A DNA stretch of 64,000 nucleotides, taken from the NCBI RefSeq assembly GCF_002278075.1, contig NZ_CP022990.1, positions 2,170,001-2,234,000 of the forward strand, given 5' to 3'. Both the position numbers and the translations under genes were made by a program. The first letter of the stretch is position 1; each line of letters opens with the position of its first letter. This DNA comes from Paraburkholderia aromaticivorans. GTDB lineage: Bacteria; Pseudomonadota; Gammaproteobacteria; Burkholderiales; Burkholderiaceae. The notes under the pieces were generated by a model. The model ran no database searches and was not told where the DNA came from. It saw nothing but the letters and a program-made list of their open reading frames with translations. Below are positions 28,995 through 38,248 of the stretch, one piece after another.

Positions 28995-29525
28995 TCAAAG
29001 CTGCCCGAAGCCGGTCAACCCGATCAAACTGCCGGCCGCCAGCAGCCACAGCGGATGAATGCGCGTCTTCATCGCCATCACGGCGGTGAAGGCCGTGATG
29101 GCCCACGCGATTGCCGTCGGGTTCGACGCCTCGGCAATGAGCGAGGCGCTCGCCGCGACGAGGCCGGCGGTCACCGGCACCAGTCCCGACTGCGCATAGC
29201 GACGCCACGGGCGGTCTTTGAATCGCTCCCACGCATGCATCGCGAGTATCGTCACGAGCGACGACGGGCCGAACTTCGCCACCGAGGTCACCAGCATGCC
29301 GGCCCAGCCGGCCACATGCCAGCCGACCAGCGTGACGATCATCAGATTCGGCCCGGGTGCGGCTTGCGCGAGCGCGAACAGCGCGCTGAATTCGCTCGCC
29401 GGCATCCAGTGATGCACATCCACCACTTGCCGCTGCATCTCCGGAAGAATCGTATTGCCGCCGCCGAATGCGAGCAGCGAAAGCTGACTGAAGATAACGG
29501 CGAGGGAAACGAGCGTGTCGTTCAT
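28995..29525 (-). CDS. Chromate transporter subunit (short ChrA half, downstream)
   Basis: A 176-residue half-size CHR-family protein; paired halves form an inner-membrane chromate/sulfate-type exporter. The N-terminal LLAFGGGNTILPEMQRQVV block and the FALAQAAPGPNLM signature are typical of a CHR domain. It begins with ATG overlapping the preceding gene's stop by 4 bp (ATGA), so the two halves are translated together. The product could resist chromate or transport another oxyanion. Confidence 0.87.
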   Translation of the reverse strand: MNDTLVSLAVIFSQLSLLAFGGGNTILPEMQRQVVDVHHWMPASEFSALFALAQAAPGPNLMIVTLVGWHVAGWAGMLVTSVAKFGPSSLVTILAMHAWERFKDRPWRRYAQSGLVPVTAGLVAASASLIAEASNPTAIAWAITAFTAVMAMKTRIHPLWLLAAGSLIGLTGFGQL

Positions 29526-30091
29526 CGTGCGCTCCGCGATGCGATGTAGATGCTGAGCGGCGTCAGCACGAGCATGGTGGGCAGAAGCGGCAAACGCATG
29601 ATCGCAATCGCAATGAAGCCGAGCGCCGCGATGAGCGCGGCCATCGGACTATGCCGTAACGGCAGCAGGATCTTCACGGCCATCGAGATCAACAGTCCGG
29701 CCGCCGCGGCGGCCAGACCGGCAAACAGGTGGCGAATGTGCGGGTCGTCTTGCGTGTGCTCGTACAGCACACCGAGCCCGATCACCACCAGAGACGGTCC
29801 CGCGATCAGTCCGAGCAGGCCCGCCAGTGCGCCCGGCACGCCGCGAAAGCGCATGCCCATCGCGACCGAGAGGTTGATCACGTTGCCGCCCGGTAAGAAC
29901 TGGCACAGGCCCAGCAAGTCGGTGAATTCGTCGGCGCTCAGCCAGCGGCGTTGTTCGACCAGCGCGCGTCGCGCCAGCGGCAGTGCGCCGCCGAACGAGA
30001 TCAGCCCGAGGCCGAGAAAGCCGCCGAAGATTTCCCGCAATGTGGGCGTGGGTGCCAGCTCGGGCACGGACGAGGTGAGATCGTGGTCCAT
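29522..30091 (-). CDS. Chromate transporter subunit (short ChrA half, upstream)
   Basis: A 189-residue CHR-family protein, partner of the downstream gene. The CHR motifs LGLISFGGALPLARRALV and LCQFLPGGNVINLSVAMGMR are clear, with about six hydrophobic stretches. The ATG at 30091 (MDHDLTSSVPE) is preferred, since a longer frame adds 90 unrelated residues that overlap the LysR gene. It is divergent from a GcvA-like regulator, with a palindrome in the 97-bp gap. Confidence 0.88.
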   Translation of the reverse strand: MDHDLTSSVPELAPTPTLREIFGGFLGLGLISFGGALPLARRALVEQRRWLSADEFTDLLGLCQFLPGGNVINLSVAMGMRFRGVPGALAGLLGLIAGPSLVVIGLGVLYEHTQDDPHIRHLFAGLAAAAAGLLISMAVKILLPLRHSPMAALIAALGFIAIAIMRLPLLPTMLVLTPLSIYIASRSAR

Positions 30092-30165
30092 ATCGGTTAG
30101 CTTCCAGTTCAAGCTCAGGAGGTTAGCGCCGAACCCGTGTCGGACAAAACGATTTTTGCGCGCCG

Positions 30166-30188
30166 GCTTGTGATCTAGAATCACAAGC
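30166..30188. promoter_or_regulatory. Perfect 9-bp inverted repeat abutting the LysR start codon
   Basis: GCTTGTGAT (30166-30174) and ATCACAAGC (30180-30188) with a 5-base centre; the next base is the A of the LysR ATG. The T-N11-A LysR geometry is present. It is a likely autoregulatory operator, which would also act on the divergent chromate genes. Confidence 0.7.
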
Positions 30189-31106
30189 ATGGCTCGTAAC
30201 CTTCCTCCTTTTCCGGCGCTGCGCGCCTTCGAAGCCGCCGCGCGGCATGAAAGTTTCAGCGCCGCGGCGAACGAACTGCATGTGACGCACGGTGCAATCA
30301 GCCGGCAGGTTGCGGCACTCGAAAAGTGGCTCGGCGTGCAGGTGTTCCAGCGGCGCGGCAAACGCGTGCACCTGACTGGCGACGGTCGCCGCTACCTGTC
30401 CACCGTTCGGGCTGCGTTCGACAGCATCGCGCTCGCGACGGATCAATTGCGCGATACGGGCGTCGTCCATGTGCTGCGCGTGAATGCGCTGCCTACGTTC
30501 GCGATGAAATGGCTGCTGCCACGGCTGCATCAGTTCCAGCGCAAGGTGCCGAACGTGGAGTTGAGACTGTCGACCTCGAACGCGCCAGTCGACACCCTGG
30601 ACGGCTTCGACGTGGCGGTTCGGCGCGGCCCCGCGCACTGGGCCAACTGCGTGAGCGGCCATTTTCTTGGCGAGAGCGAGATTCCCGTATGCAGTCCGGC
30701 GCTATTGCGGCGCTCGCCGATCAACGTCGCCGACGACCTCGCGCGGCACGTGCTGCTGCATTCCGACACGCGGCCGGAAGCATGGAGCAACTGGTTGTCG
30801 GCGGCTGGCGTGATGGTGAAATGCCGGAAGAAGCAATCGTTCGATCACTTCTATCTGGCCTTGCAGGCTGCGGTGGACGGTCTTGGCGTGGCGCTCGGCC
30901 CGTTGCCCCTGCTCTCGGACGAACTGGTGTCGGGGCGGCTCGTGGTGCCGCTGGCGGGCCCGCGCATCGATGCGCGCGGCTACTGGTGGGTCGCGAGGCG
31001 CGAGGTCGCGCAGGCGCCGCTAGTCGAGCAGTTCTGCGAATGGCTGCAAGCGCAAGGCGATCAGACCCACCAGGAAGAAACGGGCAGCGCCGAGGCTACC
31101 CGTTAG
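30189..31106 (+). CDS. LysR-family regulator, GcvA-like
   Basis: A 305-residue LTTR with the GcvA-type start LPPFPALRAFEAAARHESFS and HTH VTHGAISRQVAALEKWLG, then the effector domain (about residues 95-295). It is divergent from the split chromate transporter, the usual arrangement for a local regulator. The palindrome directly in front of the ATG leaves no room for a Shine-Dalgarno, so its translation may be leaderless or poor. The C-terminal tail (QAQGDQTHQEETGSAE) is polar and probably disordered. Confidence 0.9.
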   Translation: MARNLPPFPALRAFEAAARHESFSAAANELHVTHGAISRQVAALEKWLGVQVFQRRGKRVHLTGDGRRYLSTVRAAFDSIALATDQLRDTGVVHVLRVNALPTFAMKWLLPRLHQFQRKVPNVELRLSTSNAPVDTLDGFDVAVRRGPAHWANCVSGHFLGESEIPVCSPALLRRSPINVADDLARHVLLHSDTRPEAWSNWLSAAGVMVKCRKKQSFDHFYLALQAAVDGLGVALGPLPLLSDELVSGRLVVPLAGPRIDARGYWWVARREVAQAPLVEQFCEWLQAQGDQTHQEETGSAEATR

Positions 31107-31168
31107 CATTCGCATGCTCATGGCGCGGCGTTGCATTCGCTTCGCGCCGGGGCGCGAAGCACGCAGCC

Positions 31169-31912
31169 TCACAGATAGAACATCCGGTCTTCATCCGACT
31201 TGGTCGGCTGCGGCTCGGCTTCTTCGCGGTCTTCATAGAACTTCAGCACCGCTTCGAGCACCTGATCCGGATCGTCGATGACCTGCATGAGGTCCATGTC
31301 CGTAGGGTTGATCAGGCCCATTGGCGCGAGCGAGTTCTTGAACCACCCAAGCAGGCCTTCCCAGAACTCGGCGCCCACCAGAATGATCGGCACGTGACGC
31401 GACTTCTTGGTCTGGATCAGCGTGAGCACTTCGGCGAGTTCGTCCAGCGTGCCGAAGCCGCCGGGCATGACGATCACCGCGTCGGAGTTCTTCACGAACG
31501 TGACCTTGCGCGTGAAGAAATGGCGGAAGCGCAACGAAATGTCTTGCCACTGATTGCCCGATTGCTCGTGCGGCAATTCGATGTTCAGCCCGACGGACGG
31601 CGCCTTGCCTGCATGAGCGCCCTTGTTGGCCGCCTCCATGATGCCCGGGCCGCCGCCCGAGATCACCGCGAAGCCGGCATCCGACAACTTGCGCGCGATT
31701 TGCGTGGCCAGTTTGTAGTAGGGCGAGTTGGGTTTCAGGCGAGCCGAACCATAGATGCTGACAGCCGGGCGAATCTCCGAGAGGTACTCGGTCGCCTCGA
31801 TAAACTCTGCCATAATCGTGAACATCTGCCACGATGCGCGGGCCTTTTTGGCCGTTGCGCGCTCTTGATCTGCGAGTGATCGCAGACTCGGAATCACTTT
31901 TCTCTTAGTCAT
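31169..31912 (-). CDS. LOG-family nucleotide phosphoribohydrolase-like protein
   Basis: A 247-residue Rossmann-fold member of the LOG/TIGR00730 family, which releases a base from nucleoside 5'-monophosphates (cytokinin-activating in plants and bacteria). Motifs: ISGGGPGIMEAANKGA and PGGFGTLDELAEVLTL with the catalytic Arg/Glu set. The N-terminal 55 residues precede the conserved SIYGSARL start of the fold. Its ATG lies one base from the polA ATG on the other strand. An alternative start at residue 30 would relieve that crowding. Confidence 0.9.
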   Translation of the reverse strand: MTKRKVIPSLRSLADQERATAKKARASWQMFTIMAEFIEATEYLSEIRPAVSIYGSARLKPNSPYYKLATQIARKLSDAGFAVISGGGPGIMEAANKGAHAGKAPSVGLNIELPHEQSGNQWQDISLRFRHFFTRKVTFVKNSDAVIVMPGGFGTLDELAEVLTLIQTKKSRHVPIILVGAEFWEGLLGWFKNSLAPMGLINPTDMDLMQVIDDPDQVLEAVLKFYEDREEAEPQPTKSDEDRMFYL

Positions 31913-31913
31913 A

Positions 31914-34655
31914 ATGCCTGAAGAACGAAGCCTTGAAGGTAAGACCCTGCTATTGGTCGACGGTTCGAGTTATCTGTACCGGGCCTACCATGCGATGCCT
32001 GATCTGCGCGGGCCCGACGGTGGTCCGACAGGTGCGCTCTACGGGATGATCAACATGCTGCGGCGCATGCGCAAGGAAGTCACAGCAGAGTATAGCGCGT
32101 GCGTGTTCGACGCCAAGGGCAAAACGTTCCGCGACGACTGGTATCCGGACTATAAGGCGCATCGTCCGTCTATGCCGGACGATCTCTCGCGCCAGATCGA
32201 GCCGATTCATGTGGCCGTGCGCGCGCTCGGCTGGCCGTTGCTGATGATAGAAGGCGTCGAGGCCGACGACGTGATCGGTACGCTCAGCACCGAAGCGGAA
32301 AAGCGTGGCATGAATGTGATCGTGTCGACGGGTGACAAGGATCTGGCGCAGCTTGTGTCGGATCATGTCACCCTCATCAATACGATGACTAACGAAACGC
32401 TCGACCGCGCCGGCGTGCTCGCCAAGTTCGGCGTGCCGCCGGAGCGCATTATCGACTACCTGTCGTTGATCGGCGATACCGTCGACAACGTGCCGGGCGT
32501 CGAGAAATGCGGGCCGAAAACAGCGATCAAATGGCTGACGCAATTTGACTCGCTGGATGGCATCGTCGCACATGCGGACGAAATCAAAGGTGCGGTAGGA
32601 GACAATCTGCGCCGTGCGCTCGATTTCTTACCGATGGCGAAGAAACTCGTCACCGTCGAGCGCAATTGCGACTTGACCGACCATATCGTGTCGATCGGGG
32701 AAAGCCTGCAAAGCCAGCCGGAATCGCGCGCGGAGCTGCGCGAGGTGTTCACGCGCCACGGCTTCAAGACATGGCTGCGCGAAGTGGAAATCGCGGACGC
32801 GGTGGAAGGTCCGGAAACCGATGTGCCGCCTGCCTTGTCCGTGGATCACGAGCGGCATTACGATACCGTGCAGACGTGGGAGCAATTCGACGCATGGCTC
32901 GAGAAGATCAATGCCGCCGAACTCACTTCCTTCGATACGGAAACCACCTCGCTCGATCCCATGGTCGCGCAGATCGTGGGGCTGTCTTTATCGGTCGAGG
33001 CCGGGCGGGCGGCCTACGTGCCGCTCGCGCATCGCGGCCCGGACGCCCCCGTGCAATTGCCGCGCGACGAGGTTCTCGCCAGGCTCAAACCCTGGCTGGA
33101 AAGCGTCGAGCACAAGAAGGTCGGCCAGCATCTCAAGTACGACGAGCAGGTGCTGGCGAACTACGGCATCGAAATGCGCGGTATCGAACACGACACGCTG
33201 CTGCAATCGTATGTGGTCGAATCGCATCGCACGCATGACATGGACAGCCTCGCGCTGCGCCATCTCGGTGTGAAGACGATCAAGTACGAAGAGGTCGCGG
33301 GCAAGGGCGCGGGGCAGATCGGTTTCGACGAGGTCGCGCTGGACAAGGCTGCCGAATACGCGGCGGAAGACGCCGACATCACCTTGCGGCTGCACCAGGC
33401 GCTGTACCCGCAAGTGGCGGCGGAGAAGACGCTCGAGTACGTTTATCGCGACATTGAACTGCCCACCTCGCGCGTGCTGCGGAAGATGGAACGCACGGGC
33501 GTGCTGATCGACGCGGAGAAACTGCGTCAGCAAAGCAGTGAAATCGCCACCCGTCTGATCCAGTTGGAAAGCGAGGCGTACGTGCTGGCCGGCGGCGAAT
33601 TCAATCTGGGCTCGCCCAAGCAGATCGGGCAGATCTTCTTCGAGAAGCTGGAGTTGCCGGTGGTCAAGAAGACCCCGAGCGGCGCGCCGTCCACCGACGA
33701 AGAGGTGCTGCAAAAGCTTGCCGAAGACTTTCCGCTGCCGAAGATTCTGCTCGAACACCGTGGTTTGTCGAAGCTGAAGTCGACCTACACGGACAAGCTG
33801 CCGCGCATGGTCAACGCCACCACGGGGCGCGTGCACACCAACTATGCGCAGGCCGTGGCGGTCACGGGGCGGCTTGCGTCGAACGATCCGAACCTGCAGA
33901 ACATTCCCGTGCGTACGGGCGAAGGCCGCCGTATTCGCGAAGCGTTTATTGCACCGCCTGGGCACAAGCTGGTCTCCGCGGACTACTCGCAGATCGAATT
34001 GCGCATCATGGCGCACATTTCCGGCGACGAATCGTTGCTGCGCTCGTTCTCGCAAGGTGAAGACATTCACCGCGCCACCGCGGCGGAGATCTTCAGCGTG
34101 ACGCCGCTCGAAGTCTCGAACGACCAGCGCCGTGTGGCCAAGGTCATCAACTTTGGTCTGATCTACGGCATGAGTTCGTTCGGCCTCGCTTCCAACCTCG
34201 GCATCACGCGCGATGCGGCGAAGCTCTATATCGACCGCTATTTCGCACGCTACCCGGGCGTGGCGCGCTATATGGACGAAACGCGCGTGAGCGCGAAGGC
34301 CAAGGGTTACGTCGAAACGGTGTTCGGCCGCCGCCTGTGGCTGCCCGAGATCAACGGCGGCAACGGACCGCGCCGTCAGGCCGCCGAGCGTGCCGCGATC
34401 AACGCGCCGATGCAAGGCACCGCCGCCGACCTGATCAAGCTCTCGATGATCGCCGTGCAGAAATGGATCGAAGAGTCGAAGATCGGCACGCGCATGATCA
34501 TGCAGGTGCACGACGAATTGATTCTCGAAGTACCGGACGCGGAATTGTCCGACGTGCGCAAGCGCTTACCCGAATTGATGTGCGGTGTCGCCGACCTGAA
34601 GGTGCCGCTGGTCGCCGAGGTGGGCGCCGGGCTGAACTGGGAAGAAGCGCATTGA
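31914..34655 (+). CDS. polA: DNA polymerase I
   Basis: A 913-residue repair and lagging-strand polymerase. The domains are a 5'-3' exonuclease (residues about 1-300, with LLVDGSSYLYRAYHA and DDVIGTL), a 3'-5' proofreading exonuclease (about 325-510, with D341/E343 in FDTETTSLDP, so proofreading residues are present), and polymerase (about 530-913, with SADYSQIELRIMAH, RRVAKVINFGLIYGMS and MQVHDELILEV). There is no Shine-Dalgarno: the bases before ATG are pyrimidine-rich. The LOG start codon is one base upstream, so the polA promoter must lie inside the LOG coding region. Confidence 0.97.
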   Translation: MPEERSLEGKTLLLVDGSSYLYRAYHAMPDLRGPDGGPTGALYGMINMLRRMRKEVTAEYSACVFDAKGKTFRDDWYPDYKAHRPSMPDDLSRQIEPIHVAVRALGWPLLMIEGVEADDVIGTLSTEAEKRGMNVIVSTGDKDLAQLVSDHVTLINTMTNETLDRAGVLAKFGVPPERIIDYLSLIGDTVDNVPGVEKCGPKTAIKWLTQFDSLDGIVAHADEIKGAVGDNLRRALDFLPMAKKLVTVERNCDLTDHIVSIGESLQSQPESRAELREVFTRHGFKTWLREVEIADAVEGPETDVPPALSVDHERHYDTVQTWEQFDAWLEKINAAELTSFDTETTSLDPMVAQIVGLSLSVEAGRAAYVPLAHRGPDAPVQLPRDEVLARLKPWLESVEHKKVGQHLKYDEQVLANYGIEMRGIEHDTLLQSYVVESHRTHDMDSLALRHLGVKTIKYEEVAGKGAGQIGFDEVALDKAAEYAAEDADITLRLHQALYPQVAAEKTLEYVYRDIELPTSRVLRKMERTGVLIDAEKLRQQSSEIATRLIQLESEAYVLAGGEFNLGSPKQIGQIFFEKLELPVVKKTPSGAPSTDEEVLQKLAEDFPLPKILLEHRGLSKLKSTYTDKLPRMVNATTGRVHTNYAQAVAVTGRLASNDPNLQNIPVRTGEGRRIREAFIAPPGHKLVSADYSQIELRIMAHISGDESLLRSFSQGEDIHRATAAEIFSVTPLEVSNDQRRVAKVINFGLIYGMSSFGLASNLGITRDAAKLYIDRYFARYPGVARYMDETRVSAKAKGYVETVFGRRLWLPEINGGNGPRRQAAERAAINAPMQGTAADLIKLSMIAVQKWIEESKIGTRMIMQVHDELILEVPDAELSDVRKRLPELMCGVADLKVPLVAEVGAGLNWEEAH

Positions 34656-34823
34656 CGCGGGTATGACGGGACGCGATATCGTCGTGCGCATGTCACACAT
34701 GTGCATTGATGGCTTGTGACAACCCGTGTTGCTCGCGGACAATCGCCCAAAGGCGGCGCGCTCGTGTGAGATCTCGTGCGCGTCGCGGCGACGCATAACC
34801 CATCGGCAAACACGGAGAGTTCA

Positions 34824-36173
34824 ATGCATCGTTTTATCGTCGTTGGCGGAGGCGCGGGGGGACTGGAGCTGGCGACGCGTTTGGGCGATCGCTATGCACC
34901 CCACAAGAACAAGGGCAGCGTGCAGGCGCAAGTCACGCTCGTCGATCGTAATCCCACGCATATCTGGAAGCCGCTGTTGCACGAAGTGGCGGCCGGTAGC
35001 ATGGACCCCTTCACGCAGGAGCTCGAATATGCGGCGCAAGCGCGCTGGCATGGCTTCGAATTTCAGCAGGGTGAACTGACGGGCCTGGATCGCGCGAACA
35101 AGCGCCTCACGCTCGGCACCGTACTCGACGACGACGGCGCCGAACTGCTGCCCGAACGCGAGCTCGAATACGACACGCTGATCATCGCGATCGGCAGCAC
35201 GACCGCGTTCTTCGGCGTGAAAGGCGCCCCTGAGTTCTCTCTCGCGCTCGACACGGTCAGCCAGGCCGAGCGGTTCCGCAAGCGCCTGATCGCGGCCTGC
35301 ATGCGCGCCGAGCATCAGGTGCACGAGCCGGTCGAGTCGGGGCCGGGCACGTCGTCCACGGGCGAGCCGCGCATTCAGGTGGCGATTGTCGGAGGCGGTG
35401 CGACGGGTGTGGAGCTGTCGGCGGAATTGCGCAACACAGCGCAGGTGTTGTCCGCTTACGGTCTGCACAAGCTCGATCCGCGGCATGACGTCGGCATCGT
35501 GCTGATCGAGGCGGGGCCGCGCATTCTGCCGGCTTTGCAGGAACGGGTCTCGACAGCCACCGCTGAACTGCTCACCAAGCTGGGTGTGAAACTGATGATC
35601 GGCGAAACCGTGGCCGAAGTCGCGCCCGGCCTGATCCGCACCGCCAGCGGCAAGACCGTGCGCGCCGATCTGACGGTGTGGGCGGCGGGCATCAAGGCGC
35701 CGGCGATTCTGAGCCAGCTCGACGGCCTGCCGGTCAATCGTCTGGGCCAGCTCATCGTGCGCCGCACGCTGCAAACCGAACTCGACGACAACATTTTTGC
35801 GCTCGGCGATTGCGCCGCCTGTCCGTGGCCGGGCAATGAGCGCAACGTGCCGCCACGCGCGCAGGCGGCCCACCAGCAGGCGAGCTTTCTGATGAAGGCG
35901 CTGGCGGCGCGGCTCGATGGCAAGCCATTGCCGGAATTTACCTATCGCGACTTCGGTTCGCTGGTCTCGCTCGGGCATTTCAGCGCCGTCGGCAATCTGA
36001 TGGGCGGGGTGATCGGCGGCAATATGCTGATCGAAGGGCTGTTCGCGCGCTTCATGTACATGTCGCTGTACCGGCTGCATATCGCCGCGCTGCACGGCTA
36101 TGCGCGGATGGTGCTCGATACCTTCGCGCATTGGTTGCGCCGCACCACGCTGCCGCGGGTCAAGCTGCACTGA
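34824..36173 (+). CDS. Type II NADH dehydrogenase-like FAD oxidoreductase
   Basis: A 449-residue membrane-associated NADH:quinone oxidoreductase (NDH-2 family) that oxidises NADH without proton pumping. The FAD site is VVGGGAGGLELA at the start, the NAD(H) site is VAIVGGGATGVELSAEL at about residue 190, and IFALGDCAACP contacts FAD. A C-terminal amphipathic stretch (LMGGVIGGNMLIEGLFARFMYMSLYRLH) fits membrane attachment. ATG at 34824 has GGAGAG upstream. It is monocistronic, 168 bp after polA. Confidence 0.92.
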   Translation: MHRFIVVGGGAGGLELATRLGDRYAPHKNKGSVQAQVTLVDRNPTHIWKPLLHEVAAGSMDPFTQELEYAAQARWHGFEFQQGELTGLDRANKRLTLGTVLDDDGAELLPERELEYDTLIIAIGSTTAFFGVKGAPEFSLALDTVSQAERFRKRLIAACMRAEHQVHEPVESGPGTSSTGEPRIQVAIVGGGATGVELSAELRNTAQVLSAYGLHKLDPRHDVGIVLIEAGPRILPALQERVSTATAELLTKLGVKLMIGETVAEVAPGLIRTASGKTVRADLTVWAAGIKAPAILSQLDGLPVNRLGQLIVRRTLQTELDDNIFALGDCAACPWPGNERNVPPRAQAAHQQASFLMKALAARLDGKPLPEFTYRDFGSLVSLGHFSAVGNLMGGVIGGNMLIEGLFARFMYMSLYRLHIAALHGYARMVLDTFAHWLRRTTLPRVKLH

Positions 36174-36278
36174 CGCGGGCTGACGCGCCCGGCCGGCGCC
36201 CGGAAAAACGTTGCTTCTGCAACAGGATGCGTGTCCGGCGTATCCTGTCGCCTCCAACGTTCAACAGAGGAGCGCCGC

Positions 36279-37151
36279 ATGCTGAAACCCGAGATCGACA
36301 GCCTGGTCCCGCACGTTCCCTTCGACCGCCGTACTTTCATCAAGGCCGCGCTCGGCACCGGATTTGCCGCGGCCGTGCTGCCGGTGTCGGCGCAAACCAT
36401 CCGTACGGACAGCGACGGCCTCGAAGCCGGCGAAGTGGCCGTGCGCTCCGGCGACACCATGGTGCCGGCGTATCGCGCGCAGCCGAAGGGTAAGACACGC
36501 TTGCCGGTGATCATCGTCGTGCACGAGATTTTCGGCGTGCATGAGCATATCGCCGACGTGTGCCGGCGCTTCGCCAAGCAGGGTTATCTTGCGATCGCGC
36601 CGAACCTGTACGAGCGGCAGGGCGATCCCACCGTTTATACGAGCATGCAGCAGCTCAACGAGCAACTGGTCAGCAAGGTGCCGGACGACCAGGTCATGGG
36701 CGATCTCGACGCGACCGTCGCCTGGGCGGGCGAGTATGGCGGCGATCTGAACCGTCTTGGCGTGAACGGCTTTTGCTGGGGTGGGCGCGTTGCGTGGCTG
36801 TATGCGGAACACAACCCGCGACTGAAGGCGGGCGTGGCGTGGTATGGGCGAGTCGCGGGCGCAAGGAGCGCGATGACGCCGGCCAATCCGCTCGACGAGG
36901 TCGCGCAGCTTCGTGCGCCGGTCCTCGGACTCTACGGGTTGCAGGATCAGAGTATTCCGCAGGACACGCTCGAACAGATGAAGCAGGCCATCGCGCAAGG
37001 TCCGCAAGCGGGACGCGGGTCGCAGTTGGTCGTGTATGACGATGCGGGCCACGCTTTTTTCGCGGATTACCGCCCGAGCTATAAGAAGGCCGATGCGGAA
37101 GACGGCTGGCGCCGCACGCTGGCGTGGTTCAAGCAGCACGGGGTAGCCTGA
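36279..37151 (+). CDS. Dienelactone hydrolase family protein, Tat-exported
   Basis: A 290-residue alpha/beta hydrolase of the DLH type. The N-terminus carries the twin-arginine signal DRRTFIKAALGTGFAAAV with cleavage near VSAQT, so the enzyme acts in the periplasm, unlike canonical cytosolic dienelactone hydrolase. The catalytic triad is C166 (GFCWGG), an Asp in LYGLQDQSIPQ and His in DDAGHAFF, with E in HEIFGVHEH. ATG at 36279 has AGAGGAG upstream. Natural substrate unknown. Confidence 0.92.
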   Translation: MLKPEIDSLVPHVPFDRRTFIKAALGTGFAAAVLPVSAQTIRTDSDGLEAGEVAVRSGDTMVPAYRAQPKGKTRLPVIIVVHEIFGVHEHIADVCRRFAKQGYLAIAPNLYERQGDPTVYTSMQQLNEQLVSKVPDDQVMGDLDATVAWAGEYGGDLNRLGVNGFCWGGRVAWLYAEHNPRLKAGVAWYGRVAGARSAMTPANPLDEVAQLRAPVLGLYGLQDQSIPQDTLEQMKQAIAQGPQAGRGSQLVVYDDAGHAFFADYRPSYKKADAEDGWRRTLAWFKQHGVA

Positions 37152-37275
37152 GCCCCGGTTTTGACGCTGGCCGGCGAGCCCCCGGGCTCGCGCGGATCAA
37201 GAAGGCCGTTACCGCCCGAGCGCGGTTCAACGGCCTTTTGCCAGCTTCGCGCTTACTGTGCGCGAAGGTTGGCGC

Positions 37276-38145
37276 TCAAGGATTCGGGCCCGTTGCGACG
37301 GGTCGCTTCGGATCCGAACTCCACTCACTCCACGATCCCGCGTATAACGCCGCACCGTGCAGGCCGGCGACTTCCATGGCCAGCGCATTCACACAGGCTG
37401 TCACGCCCGAGCCGCATTGCAGTATGACGTGTTCAGGCGGCGTGTCGGCGAGTAGCGCGTGGAATTCCTCGCGCAACGTGTGAGCGGGCTTGAAGCGGCT
37501 GTCGGCGGTGAGGTTGTCTTTGAAGAAGCGGTTGAGCGCGCCGGGGATATGGCCGCCGACGCGATCCAGCGTCTCGTTCTCGCCGCGATAGCGATCGGCC
37601 GCGCGCGCGTCGAGCACGACGCGTTCCTTCGAACCCAGATTGCGCTCGACCGTTTGCGCATCGACCGTGACGGACAGCGGCGCGCCGGCTTTGAAGTCGC
37701 CGGTGTTTTGCGCTGGCGCGTCCTGCGTGAGCGGATGACCGCCGGCTTCCCAGGCTTGCAGGCCGCCGTCGAGCAGCGCGACCGCGTCGTGACCGAGCCA
37801 GCGCAGCAGCCACCATGCACGGGCGGCGTACATGCCGCCTTGCGCGTCATAGGCGACAACCTGCTGCCCTTGCTTCAGACCGCGCGACTCCAGCGTTTCC
37901 ACCAGCCGTGCGCGATCCGGCAACGGATGGCGGCCGTTCTGTCCGTTCTTCGGCCCCGACAGATCGCGATCGAGGTGCAGGTAATGCGCGCCCGGCAGAT
38001 GCGCGGCCAGATAGGCTTTTTCGCCCGCTTCCGGATCGGCGAGATCGAACCGGCAATCGATGATGAACACGCTGCCCGGCGCGGCGGCGAGCCGTTCCGC
38101 GAGATTGGTCGCGGAGATCAGAGTGGTGTAATGAGTGTGGGGCAT
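37276..38145 (-). CDS. sseA: 3-mercaptopyruvate sulfurtransferase / thiosulfate sulfurtransferase
   Basis: A 289-residue tandem rhodanese. The N-terminal domain (residues about 5-140) is inactive-type, and the C-terminal domain holds the active site C244 in QCGSGVTAC; the CGSGVTA loop favours mercaptopyruvate over thiosulfate. It ends YAGSWSEWSSDPKRPVATG, a sulfurtransferase hallmark. Its leader holds two identical hairpins, the nearest ending directly before the AGGAG ribosome-binding site. Confidence 0.93.
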   Translation of the reverse strand: MPHTHYTTLISATNLAERLAAAPGSVFIIDCRFDLADPEAGEKAYLAAHLPGAHYLHLDRDLSGPKNGQNGRHPLPDRARLVETLESRGLKQGQQVVAYDAQGGMYAARAWWLLRWLGHDAVALLDGGLQAWEAGGHPLTQDAPAQNTGDFKAGAPLSVTVDAQTVERNLGSKERVVLDARAADRYRGENETLDRVGGHIPGALNRFFKDNLTADSRFKPAHTLREEFHALLADTPPEHVILQCGSGVTACVNALAMEVAGLHGAALYAGSWSEWSSDPKRPVATGPNP

Positions 38146-38155
38146 GATGTCTCCT

Positions 38156-38248
38156 GTCGACCAGAGTTGGCGCTTTAGCGCCTTACTCTGGTCCCATGCA
38201 ACGCGGTCGACCAGAGTTGGCGCTTTAGCGCCTTACTCTGGTCCCATG
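38156..38248. repeat. Two tandem 43-bp palindromic repeats in the sseA leader
   Basis: Two identical copies (38156-38198 and 38206-38248) with a 7-bp spacer. Each folds as GACCAGAGT ... ACTCTGGTC (9-bp stem) around an inner GGCGC-TTTA-GCGCC hairpin. They lie immediately upstream of the sseA ribosome-binding site. They could be a dispersed REP-like element or a leader regulatory structure. Confidence 0.9.

Noticed and set aside
30326..31879. 517-aa plus-strand frame
   Set aside because: Out-of-frame over the LysR gene and antisense to the LOG gene; both of those have clear motifs.
36231..36278. Upstream start of the dienelactone hydrolase
   Set aside because: The 16 extra residues precede the Tat signal, and AGAGGAG is placed for the ATG at 36279.
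38156..38248. Possible CRISPR array
   Set aside because: Only two repeat copies with a 7-bp spacer, each copy itself a full palindrome; no cas genes.
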